Positions 10,178-17,668 of a DNA stretch of 64,000 nucleotides are shown piece by piece. The notes beneath the pieces were generated by a model. The model saw only the letters and a list, made by a program, of their open reading frames with translations. It did no database searches and was not told the DNA's origin. Each line of letters starts with the position of its first letter. Within the stretch, counting starts at the first letter, position 1. Made by a program: the position numbers and the translations under genes. The DNA is from Winslowiella arboricola (lineage in GTDB: Bacteria; Pseudomonadota; Gammaproteobacteria; Enterobacterales; Enterobacteriaceae), in contig NZ_JAODIM010000039.1 of the NCBI RefSeq assembly GCF_025527015.1, forward strand, positions 248,001-312,000. The letters run 5' to 3'.

Positions 10178-10675
10178 TTAGAACATTATTTCTTTTTCGC
10201 AATGCAAATAACCTGTTTTTGCCTTATCAAAAAGAATTTTCGAACGTTTATTACTTTCAGATATCTCAATCATAGAACAAAGTTCATACAAACGTTTTTC
10301 ATCCCGTAAAACCATATTAAGCTCGTCCCAGAAAAGTCGCTTTTGCTGCTCACTAAGCCTGGTAAGCTGCTTACGAAGCTCCGATTGATGTCGTTCTTTG
10401 CTGACTAACCCCGGACTGGCCAGATAGTCATGCCAGGTTTTCACTCCCGCGATGGCATAATGAAACGACGCCTTGTTAAACTGTTGGTTTTTAATACAAC
10501 TAATCATATCTTCATAGTGCCTCTCGGCAGTCAGTGCGCCCATATCCACTGCGGTGATATCCACACATGGTGGTAACGTTATCTCTGCCACTGCCGGCCT
10601 GTCGGTTGCGTTACATCCTGTCAGCAACAGCGCAAGCAGAAAACAGATAACAAAAGAGTGCAGGTTGCTTACCAC
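10178..10675 (-). CDS. T3SS-linked lipoprotein, candidate pilotin
   Basis: The 165-aa product has a lipoprotein signal: a hydrophobic core FVICFLLALLL ending in the lipobox LLTGC, with lipidation predicted at Cys21. The mature part is helical and charged. The start codon is a GTG that overlaps the end of the 62-aa gene (GTGGTAA), so the two are translationally coupled at the end of the prg/org operon. Systems of this class use a small outer-membrane lipoprotein (InvH, MxiM) to pilot the secretin, and no invH is seen upstream of invF. That makes this gene the best pilotin candidate, but I see no clear sequence likeness to InvH. A TPR-like periplasmic role is an alternative. Confidence 0.7.
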   Translation of the reverse strand: MVSNLHSFVICFLLALLLTGCNATDRPAVAEITLPPCVDITAVDMGALTAERHYEDMISCIKNQQFNKASFHYAIAGVKTWHDYLASPGLVSKERHQSELRKQLTRLSEQQKRLFWDELNMVLRDEKRLYELCSMIEISESNKRSKILFDKAKTGYLHCEKEIMF

Positions 10676-10857
10676 TCGATTTTACTCTCTTCCGACCAGC
10701 CACCTGCTGACAACATTATTTCCCGGCGCCAGCTGCTGATCATCTCTTTCATCATCAACTCAATATTACTTTCTTCGGCGGGACGGGTAACTGATCTCTC
10801 TTGACCCTCAAAGACGGAAACATTATTGACCTGCGATCCGACTATATAATAATCCAT
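10669..10857 (-). CDS. Small 62-aa protein of the prg/org operon
   Basis: This is a short soluble protein with no recognised domain. The case for a real gene is a perfect Shine-Dalgarno (AAGGAGGG at 10863-10870) ahead of the ATG, tight placement 27 bases after orgB, and a stop that overlaps the GTG of the next gene. Salmonella carries the small gene orgC in the same place, but I cannot see clear similarity to OrgC. It has no membrane segment or signal peptide. It could be a chaperone or a secreted regulator. Confidence 0.7.
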   Translation of the reverse strand: MDYYIVGSQVNNVSVFEGQERSVTRPAEESNIELMMKEMISSWRREIMLSAGGWSEESKIEW

Positions 10858-10884
10858 ATAAACCCTCCTTAAATCGATTAAATA

Positions 10885-11538
10885 TCAAAACAGTGAATGA
10901 ATTTTTTGCAATGCATCAGCGCTTATTTTCCCGAGTCGCTCGCCAATTTCCTCATTATTATCGACCAGCCGATAAATCATCCCGGCAGTAAATTCATCGG
11001 CATCAAACTGCAGCAGCTGATCGCCTCTCTTTACCTGATAATAACTGTGCGGATGAAAGACAATCCCGGGTTCAGAAAGCAGATAAGTACGTAGCTTTGC
11101 GCAAAGTTTCTCAGCCAGCGATTTCTGATGCTGTGGCAGTGAAATGATAACTTCAACACCACTGTCAACGTTATTCCTCTTATACCAGTCAATGACGACA
11201 TGCAGAAACAAGGTATTGTCGCGGAAACTTTCCCCCATTACGTCGAGAATTTCTTGCTGTAAAATAGCCTGTAGCCTTGCATGCTCTTTATCAACCGCGT
11301 TGAAATAGTTTACGATATGCTCGATACAGTAAATTAAACCTGTTTCAAAACCATCATTAAACGCTTTCCGCTTAATTTCCTCCGCTTGTAGCCAGGCATT
11401 ATTGATGATTTGTCGTGCGCCATATTTCACCGCATCATCAATATTTCTCACACGCTTTTTCTTTGCCAGATAATCTCGGGTCAGTAGCGTATCTTCAATC
11501 GCGTTCAGTTCAAATCCTGTCAGGATATTTTCGTGCAT
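10885..11538 (-). CDS. orgB: T3SS stator protein OrgB/SctL
   Basis: The 217-aa cytoplasmic protein belongs in the SctL/FliH position, where it links the SctN ATPase to the sorting platform. The central segment is helical and charged (QAEEIKRKAFNDGFETGL), as in the V-type ATPase stator-like family. The gene overlaps the end of orgA by 29 bases, a coupling typical of these operons, and lies fifth after prgH. Assignment rests on position, length and general character more than on a signature motif. Confidence 0.83.
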   Translation of the reverse strand: MHENILTGFELNAIEDTLLTRDYLAKKKRVRNIDDAVKYGARQIINNAWLQAEEIKRKAFNDGFETGLIYCIEHIVNYFNAVDKEHARLQAILQQEILDVMGESFRDNTLFLHVVIDWYKRNNVDSGVEVIISLPQHQKSLAEKLCAKLRTYLLSEPGIVFHPHSYYQVKRGDQLLQFDADEFTAGMIYRLVDNNEEIGERLGKISADALQKIHSLF

Positions 11539-12064
11539 GCTGAATCGCCATTATAAATAACAGCGGGTCAAACTCACTGCTATTAGCGGAAGAGGAATCA
11601 ATGACCTGTTGCGGAAACAGCAACGGTATGCGTTTAACCACCCCAGCAGGCAGTAATATCAGCAGGGGGCAAAGCTCGGCATAAGCCCGTTGCCATAATT
11701 GTTGCGAATCAACGCTTTCATTGCCCCAGCTACAGGCAGGCACGATATTGATCATCATAAAGCTGCGCGTCTTAGCGCTCAGCAGGACCGGATCCTGAGT
11801 CAGCTGCAGCTGTGTCCGGTAACGCTGGCAAGCCATATACCATGCCACCTCGCTTAACCGATACCAGTTATCAATAACTGTCTGCGTTAAGTTATCCCCC
11901 CCGGTCAAAGAGATAGCATCATCAAGCGAAAACTGTTTCACCAGGATGGCGTTGATAATCCCCCGGGGCACTCCGCTGCAGCAGATATCCGGCACGCCTG
12001 ACCTTAAGGGATGAATCCACAAGATGGGATCGGTTATAATCTTCTCTGTATTGGTAAAATACAC
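11510..12064 (-). CDS. orgA: T3SS sorting-platform adaptor OrgA/SctK
   Basis: The 184-aa protein lies between prgK and orgB, exactly where SPI-1 has orgA. SctK proteins connect the sorting platform pods to the inner-membrane ring. The early segment DPILWIHPLRSG and the downstream helical stretch resemble the OrgA/MxiK type. No signal peptide or membrane helix is seen. The 29-base overlap with orgB supports co-translation. Confidence 0.82.
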   Translation of the reverse strand: MYFTNTEKIITDPILWIHPLRSGVPDICCSGVPRGIINAILVKQFSLDDAISLTGGDNLTQTVIDNWYRLSEVAWYMACQRYRTQLQLTQDPVLLSAKTRSFMMINIVPACSWGNESVDSQQLWQRAYAELCPLLILLPAGVVKRIPLLFPQQVIDSSSANSSEFDPLLFIMAIQHARKYPDRI

Positions 12065-12086
12065 GGCGACGCTCTACTTTTTCAGG

Positions 12087-12803
12087 TTATTTTTTATTTA
12101 TCAACCGTCGTTTATCGGCAAAGAAAAAAACAGTGATAAGCAGTAATATTGCGACAGTAATGGCAATCAGTACGCCATATTGAGAATTATATTGTTGCAC
12201 CTGCACCGGTGGTAACTGCCAGACTTCAGGCGCCGGGGTCATTACCACCGAAATATTGTCATATTCAACATTAGAGAAGCTGTTTTTTACTAACCTTGTC
12301 GCATCGAAAATTAGATTCTCCGAGGCGATGTAAGCTGAATCGTAACGTAACAGCACCGAAATATGGACCGGTCGTCCCTTTTTTTCTGCATCGACATTAC
12401 TGATGTCATAGCTGACATGTACCCGTGATGACACGATGCCTTTGATCTGATTCAATGTCTGTTCCAGACGCTGCTCGATGGCTGAATATATTCTTGCCAC
12501 TTCGGCACGTGGTGAAGAGATTAACGCATCGGCCGGGAACATTTCCGCGATTTCAACCCGCGGTTTTGATGGAAAATTATAGATAGTGATCAGATCTACT
12601 GCAGTTGAAAAATCTCGCCTGGCGACATAAACGCTGTAACCCGATTTATCTATGTTTATTTTACTGGCATCAATATTATTTTTCAGCAGCAATGCAACCA
12701 CTTCGTTTGCCTGGTTTTGATTAAGGCCATTGAGCAATGCATCCTCTTTACAGCCGGTGATAATAAATATCAAAGTAAGCAAAACACCTTTTATCATTCT
12801 CAT
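12087..12803 (-). CDS. prgK: T3SS inner-ring lipoprotein PrgK/SctJ
   Basis: The 238-aa lipoprotein has a signal with lipobox IITGC (lipidated Cys18) followed by the YscJ/PrgK ring-building domains. Family segments include LLNGLNQNQANEVVALL, the RVHVSYDIS strand and a C-terminal membrane helix LIAITVAILLLITVFFF. SctJ forms the 24-fold inner ring of the basal body together with PrgH. It starts 2 bases after the prgJ stop. Confidence 0.95.
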   Translation of the reverse strand: MRMIKGVLLTLIFIITGCKEDALLNGLNQNQANEVVALLLKNNIDASKINIDKSGYSVYVARRDFSTAVDLITIYNFPSKPRVEIAEMFPADALISSPRAEVARIYSAIEQRLEQTLNQIKGIVSSRVHVSYDISNVDAEKKGRPVHISVLLRYDSAYIASENLIFDATRLVKNSFSNVEYDNISVVMTPAPEVWQLPPVQVQQYNSQYGVLIAITVAILLLITVFFFADKRRLINKK

Positions 12804-12805
12804 TA

Positions 12806-13096
12806 TTAAGCACGTATTAGCGTATCAACAGCAGTTACTGCCTTTCGCGTCAGTGTTGAATAAAGCGATAACTTTAAATTATATTCAGACGTTTTTAACT
12901 GATATTGATAAATTGTCTCGATATCGGTGGCATTAACCGGATCGCTGGCGCTTTGTAGTACTTCCAGTTTCTCTTGATATTCCGCGGCGACATGTCGGGT
13001 ATAGGCCTCACGCAGTAAGCCCTCCAGAGTGTGGTTATTGATATCATTATCCGCCGATGATGACACGGTAATCATTTCTGGTGAAACTGGCAGCAT
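12806..13096 (-). CDS. prgJ: T3SS inner rod protein PrgJ/SctI
   Basis: A 96-aa protein of the PrgJ/MxiI family, which forms the inner rod/needle adaptor beneath the needle. The C-terminal segment YQYQLKTSEYNLKLSLYSTL and the ending KAVTAVDTLIRA are characteristic. The AGGTAAAAAATG ribosome site fits the start. It lies between prgI and prgK, the invariant family order. Confidence 0.93.
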   Translation of the reverse strand: MLPVSPEMITVSSSADNDINNHTLEGLLREAYTRHVAAEYQEKLEVLQSASDPVNATDIETIYQYQLKTSEYNLKLSLYSTLTRKAVTAVDTLIRA

Positions 13097-13122
13097 TTTT
13101 TACCTCATAGGGTTATCACTGT

Positions 13123-13377
13123 TTATCTGAAGTTAGCAATAATGGCGGTGGCCACATCTTTGTAACTTTTCACCACACTTGATTGCGTCTGACGATAAAC
13201 CTGATAGTCAGCGGAAAGGGACTGATACTTAGCCAGAAGCGTGGGATCTGATGAGTCCCCTTGTAAATCCAGTAACGCTGCCTGCAATTCGGTATTTAAC
13301 TCGACAACACGACTGTCAAACTTACCGGACATATCCGTCAGAAAACCGTCCCATAAATTACTTCCGATAAACGCCAT
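13123..13377 (-). CDS. prgI: T3SS needle subunit PrgI/SctF
   Basis: An 84-aa helical-hairpin needle protein; Salmonella PrgI has 80 residues. The C-terminal half YQSLSADYQVYRQTQSSVVK and DVATAIIANFR follows the family (PrgI ends in a similar AAIIQNFR-type tail). The N-terminal W residue and the central turn (LQGDSSDPTLL) are also typical. An AGGAGAAGTGAT ribosome site supports high expression. Confidence 0.96.
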   Translation of the reverse strand: MAFIGSNLWDGFLTDMSGKFDSRVVELNTELQAALLDLQGDSSDPTLLAKYQSLSADYQVYRQTQSSVVKSYKDVATAIIANFR

Positions 13378-13389
13378 ATCACTTCTCCT

Positions 13390-14595
13390 TTAATTCTGTG
13401 GCGAAAAAACCCATTGATCTGCGGATGTTTTTATATATCCATCAGCACCATATCGCCAGGACTTTCCTTTTAACCGGTTATCTTCAAGTTTAATATCAAA
13501 CTGAACATAACCCCCTTGCCATTTTGACCTGAATTCGCGGATAAATATCTTCAGCGCATTCAGCTCACTGTCATTAAGTTCTCTGGTTATCGAAAATGTA
13601 ACGCTATCTTTATTTTTTCTGGTATCAAAATCCGGCACAATACTTAACAATGCTTGCCCGGCATTATCAGCAATGCTTTTATCACTGATATAACTAAAAA
13701 TAAAATCATTGGCCCACTGGAAAAGTGAAATAAGTTTTTTGGCAATATGATCCAACTCCTCCTGATTAAGCATTTCCGTCCGTTCCAGGCTAAGAATAAT
13801 TTCGGGTCTGGAAGGGTCGTCAAAGCGTACGCCATGAAACTTTACCTGAGGCCAGCGCGCATTGATTTCGCGGGTAATTTTGTCTTCTTCTGCTCTGGCG
13901 GAAAGAACGGTGAACTGGTTAGCGATATTATTTTTTATCAGTGATTGCAAGGCCCAGACACTGCTCATCGGCTCAGGCGCCAGCACATAAACAGCGGCAT
14001 CACCTCCTGTAAAGGTCTTATACTGGTGCGGTTTACCTCCTGGTATCAGCGCCAGCGCGCTATTTTGACGCCAATTCTGCTTTTGTAACAGGTAATATCC
14101 CGCCAGAGCGGTTAACAGCAACAACAATGCCGAAATAATGATCTTTTTAAAACCCGACGCTGATGCGACCTGTGGCGGCGCGACGCCTGAAACTGAAGCC
14201 GTTATCTCCTCAGGCGGTTCAGGTTGCGGCTCTTCAGCGCTCTCCTGCCATTCACTTCCTTCAGGCCGCAACATAAAACTGACGCCATCAACCTCGATAA
14301 CCTGATGAAAGTTGATCGTTTCACTGGTGCGCGGGTGATCGTTGTTTATCTCCAGTCGCGGCAACAGCATTGCGGAACCATAGATGATGTCAAAACTGGT
14401 AGTGATATTGTCGTCCAGCACATAAATGGTGGCTGGATCCTGTGATTGCTGCTGGATAGCGGCCAGAGTAGAGCGATCAGCGACCACGAAGGAGGTTCTC
14501 TCCTCACGGATGATATATTCGCACCCCGCCAGGCGGGTATTTATGAAACGTATCTCGTAATGACGTTTCATATCCTCAGTACTCATTGTCATCAT
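13390..14595 (-). CDS. prgH: T3SS inner-membrane ring protein PrgH/SctD
   Basis: The 401-aa protein has a cytoplasmic N-terminal domain, a Pro/Glu-rich linker, one membrane helix IIISALLLLLTALAGYYLL and a periplasmic domain with ring-building folds, the layout of PrgH (392 aa). SctD with SctJ forms the inner-membrane ring. Several in-frame ATGs lie at the start; the one at 14586 has the better spacing to a GGA Shine-Dalgarno, so the true protein may be 3 residues shorter. It heads the prg/org operon after a 230-base gap. Confidence 0.92.
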   Translation of the reverse strand: MMTMSTEDMKRHYEIRFINTRLAGCEYIIREERTSFVVADRSTLAAIQQQSQDPATIYVLDDNITTSFDIIYGSAMLLPRLEINNDHPRTSETINFHQVIEVDGVSFMLRPEGSEWQESAEEPQPEPPEEITASVSGVAPPQVASASGFKKIIISALLLLLTALAGYYLLQKQNWRQNSALALIPGGKPHQYKTFTGGDAAVYVLAPEPMSSVWALQSLIKNNIANQFTVLSARAEEDKITREINARWPQVKFHGVRFDDPSRPEIILSLERTEMLNQEELDHIAKKLISLFQWANDFIFSYISDKSIADNAGQALLSIVPDFDTRKNKDSVTFSITRELNDSELNALKIFIREFRSKWQGGYVQFDIKLEDNRLKGKSWRYGADGYIKTSADQWVFSPQN

Positions 14596-14825
14596 CCGTT
14601 GATTACAACCCGTCCTGCAAATTGAGGTTCCAAGCTATCATGGTAACTCCATGAGTACTTGACAGAATACTGATGAATTTCAATCTAATTTTTCGTCGCG
14701 AATTTTGTCGTAGCTGCGGTGACTAAAAGCTCTGCAAGAGCAATTTCAGCATTTAAGCCGGCAGCGCAGTTCAGCTATTTTTCCTGCTCTGCCGTAAGAT
14801 AATCAGGAAGGGGATGCGTCGGTAA
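14596..14825 (-). promoter_or_regulatory. Probable prgH operon promoter region
   Basis: The 230-base gap between iacP and prgH is the only sizeable non-coding stretch between the two T3SS gene blocks. A small hairpin near its iacP side is a possible terminator, and the rest should carry the prgH promoter. HilA activates the matching Salmonella promoter; a HilA box could not be assigned with confidence here. Confidence 0.5.
14725..14741 (-). terminator. Possible weak terminator after iacP
   Basis: A 5-bp stem, GCTCT and AGAGC with a 3-base loop, is followed on the minus strand by four T residues. It is 85 bases beyond the iacP stop. The stem is short, so leaky termination or read-through into prgH is possible. 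Confidence 0.4.
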
Positions 14826-15092
14826 TTAACGCCTGGCCAGTTTATTTGCCACCAGAAGATAATAATCTGCGACCTGATTAATACCTGTCATCTCACTTTC
14901 ATGGATGCTAATAGCAAAAGCAGCCTCAGTTTCGTAAACAATTTCTGTCAGGATCAGTGAATCGATATAGAGGTCGATAGCCAGCCAGCTTGAGTCGTCA
15001 ATTGCAGCGCTATCCAGCGCAGCACAACGTGCAATAATCTGTCTAATCCTCTCCCGTAACTCACGCTGATCCACACCAGCATCAGTGTCCAT
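14826..15092 (-). CDS. iacP: Acyl carrier protein IacP
   Basis: An 88-aa acyl carrier protein with the phosphopantetheine attachment motif DSL, Ser45. In SPI-1 iacP closes the sic-sip block; the Ysa system has acpY. In Salmonella IacP has been linked to modification and secretion of effectors or translocators. Here it follows sipD directly (11 bases), without the sipA gene that intervenes in Salmonella. The residue after DSL is Ile, where Salmonella IacP has Asp. Confidence 0.9.
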   Translation of the reverse strand: MDTDAGVDQRELRERIRQIIARCAALDSAAIDDSSWLAIDLYIDSLILTEIVYETEAAFAISIHESEMTGINQVADYYLLVANKLARR

Positions 15093-15103
15093 ATGTGCTC
15101 CCG

Positions 15104-16306
15104 CTAGAATAAGGCGCGTAAAATTGCCATCCGGGTTTCAGTTTCCTGCTGATAAAAACGGCTTAAAATTTCCACCCGCTGATTGAATACCGAACTGGCA
15201 TGGGTGGTGTTTTGCGTCAGCATACGCACCGCCAGCTGTAGCTGTTCCGTTTGCGAGTCGAAACCGGCTTGCCAGGCGCCATATTGCGCGGAGTTAAGGT
15301 TGACACTGCTGCCCGAGCCTAATCTGGCCAGCGAGCCAATCATATTCACTACCGGCGATAAATCGATCTTCACCCGATAACTGGTCGGCCCTCCCCACAG
15401 ACAGTCTGCTGATAATCCCATCTGTTTAATCCACTTTTCCGCCTCTTCTTTCGTGGTATCAGGATAAGTGCCATCGGCATTCGCCGGAGGAAATAGCTGG
15501 CTATTCTTCTCTTTGACAAATTCATGGTATAGCGTGTCGAGCTGCGCCATAAAAGCCTGGTTACGGAAGTTAACCTCACCTTCTTTGGAACCGGGTGACA
15601 GGAAGTTGGACAGCGACGCTTTAATCTCATTAAAGGCCTTAAAGAAGGCATCCATCTTTTCAGCCGCCGCCAAAAACACGCCCATATAGTGGATTTTCAT
15701 CTGCTCAATCACTTCCCAGTGCAGTTCCTCCAGACTTTTATTCGGCGTGCCGGTAGTGAGTTCTTCGAAGCACAGACCGGTAAGGTAAAATTTCAACCGA
15801 TCCATTTCCGTTTTCGCCGACTCTGCAGACGCCTTTGCCGCCACACTTTTTGCGGCGCTTTTAAGATCGTCCAGCTCGACTATTTTTATGGTTATCCCTT
15901 CCTGTTTCGCTTCCTCAAGCCACTTCTTTGCGCTCTCCCGGCTTAACTGACCTTCTGTCACGGCTTTTTCAAGCCGCGCCTTAAGCTCCTCTGTATCTGT
16001 TTTGATATGCTCAAGCCCTGGCACCTTTTTCTTTTTAATTATTAACTCTTCCTCGGATATCGGCAGGCAATAGCTACTGTCGCTGGCAAGCCGATCCGCC
16101 AATGTCAGATTAAAGTGGGTAAATTTGCTGGCCAGTATGCTTTCTTTGACAACTACAGATTTAATATTGAGGTTAGTTTGTGATTCGCTGACAGCCGCGG
16201 GAAGATGTTCATCCTCTGCTAACCGGTCATTTTTAATCAGTTGTTGCTGAGGATTTGTCGCAAATACAGAGACATATATTCTTTCTGGATAGATTCCTGT
16301 TGGCAT
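15104..16306 (-). CDS. sipD: T3SS needle-tip protein SipD/SctA
   Basis: The 400-aa protein ends in the family pattern of SipD/IpaD: DLSPVVNMIG, a Gly/Ser-rich turn, then LNSAQYGAWQAGFDSQTEQL and a long C-terminal coiled-coil helix. SipD caps the needle and controls translocator release. It is longer than Salmonella SipD (343 aa); the extra length is near residues 90-150, where a Lys/Glu-rich segment forms a helical insertion next to the self-chaperoning N-terminal region. A GAGGGAATT ribosome site supports the start. Confidence 0.94.
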   Translation of the reverse strand: MPTGIYPERIYVSVFATNPQQQLIKNDRLAEDEHLPAAVSESQTNLNIKSVVVKESILASKFTHFNLTLADRLASDSSYCLPISEEELIIKKKKVPGLEHIKTDTEELKARLEKAVTEGQLSRESAKKWLEEAKQEGITIKIVELDDLKSAAKSVAAKASAESAKTEMDRLKFYLTGLCFEELTTGTPNKSLEELHWEVIEQMKIHYMGVFLAAAEKMDAFFKAFNEIKASLSNFLSPGSKEGEVNFRNQAFMAQLDTLYHEFVKEKNSQLFPPANADGTYPDTTKEEAEKWIKQMGLSADCLWGGPTSYRVKIDLSPVVNMIGSLARLGSGSSVNLNSAQYGAWQAGFDSQTEQLQLAVRMLTQNTTHASSVFNQRVEILSRFYQQETETRMAILRALF

Positions 16307-16353
16307 AATTCCCTCACTTAACGTTTAGTCCTGGTCGTTACGCAGGCGCGGGG

Positions 16354-17658
16354 TTAGCCGCGTACCATATTTGATATAATCGTTTTCTGAGTAGCAATAT
16401 TTGCCGCCATCAGATCCGCCAGCGATCGAATCATCATGTCGCGTTGCCCTTCAATCTTGCGCTTATTTTCTTCTATTGCCGCGGCGATATTTCGGTACTG
16501 ATCTGCTTTGACATCAGACTGTTTCGCATTGGCCTGTTCAGTGGTGTTTTTCAGTTGCCAGTTAGCTTCTGCCGTCATCGACATCGGGCGGCTTAGCTGC
16601 ATCAGCAACTGCGCAACCGCCAGCAGTTTATCCAGTTCTCTGCGCGCCAGATCAAGCAGATGATTATTTTTACCCAGCTCCACGTTCAGTTTATTGTTAT
16701 CCAGCGTCAGCTGATTGATCTCCTGTTTCAGCGCTTTTATACGTGCTTCACGTTCGGCAGCAGAAGCAGGAAGAGCTGTTCGCTCATCGCTTTTTTGGAT
16801 GATCTCGGTTTCAGCGGCACGTAATTTATCGGTTATTTCTTTCTGACGTTTTAACCATGGTGCCGGGTCATTATCCAGCGCACGCTGCAGCTCGAGTTGT
16901 TTATCAATCTTTACACGTTGCTCAGTCAGGGCATTTTTTTCGGCATGCAAATCATTCAGATCTTTATCCAGTTGGTTGACCTTTTTTTGATAATTTTTCG
17001 GCTGCAGCTCCTGCAATGTATCCTGTTTTTTGCGCATAATTTGTTGATTGGCTGATATATCTGTTTGCAACGCCGCATTCTTATTACCTAACGACGTTAC
17101 CTCCTTCGTATATTTTACCGTATCTCGCCAGGTCTTTATCGTGCCGTAACCGGCGACAACAACACCTGTTGCCATACTCGCTATTGCCCCGCTGAGCCCT
17201 GCCTTCGCACCTTTAACCATTTCTCCGGCGCTGTTAACGGTTTGTGTAAACTGCCGGTTGCTATTCTCTACCCGCAGTTCGCTCTCGATCCGTGACAACA
17301 GCTGAAACTGCTCCACCAGCATACCGACGATGGCAATAATTTTGCCGGCCCAGCCACTGACATTGGAGAAATTATAGTCAGGTCGCTCCGTGGTGCGACT
17401 GGTATTATCGGCACTCTGCTCGTTATCTGACTGCTCAAGCAGCTGATAATAAATAACCTCAGGGGTGACGAGATGGTCTTTTTTTGGCGGCGGTAGCGCA
17501 GGAACATTTGCCGGATTAAGAGCATTTTCTTCTGGTACGAATTTAATAATCTCGTCTGCCGAATTCAGGGATGGCTCTGTCTTAATATTAGGTACTTTAA
17601 TGTTGCTAATATTCTGGGTACTGACGCCTTGTAGGGAAAAATGAATTGCAGTGGCCAT
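16354..17658 (-). CDS. sipC: T3SS translocator SipC/SctB
   Basis: The 434-aa protein is the smaller translocator that, with SipB, forms the pore in the host membrane. It has a low-complexity N-terminus, a hydrophobic membrane segment GAIASMATGVVVAGYGTI around residue 165, then a long coiled coil (residues about 190-330, rich in Lys, Glu, Gln and Leu heptads), and a C-terminal region ending near SNMVRG. The position between sipB and sipD and the layout fit SipC/IpaC, although this class diverges strongly in sequence. Confidence 0.9.
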   Translation of the reverse strand: MATAIHFSLQGVSTQNISNIKVPNIKTEPSLNSADEIIKFVPEENALNPANVPALPPPKKDHLVTPEVIYYQLLEQSDNEQSADNTSRTTERPDYNFSNVSGWAGKIIAIVGMLVEQFQLLSRIESELRVENSNRQFTQTVNSAGEMVKGAKAGLSGAIASMATGVVVAGYGTIKTWRDTVKYTKEVTSLGNKNAALQTDISANQQIMRKKQDTLQELQPKNYQKKVNQLDKDLNDLHAEKNALTEQRVKIDKQLELQRALDNDPAPWLKRQKEITDKLRAAETEIIQKSDERTALPASAAEREARIKALKQEINQLTLDNNKLNVELGKNNHLLDLARRELDKLLAVAQLLMQLSRPMSMTAEANWQLKNTTEQANAKQSDVKADQYRNIAAAIEENKRKIEGQRDMMIRSLADLMAANIATQKTIISNMVRG

Positions 17659-17668
17659 ATCTGTGCTC

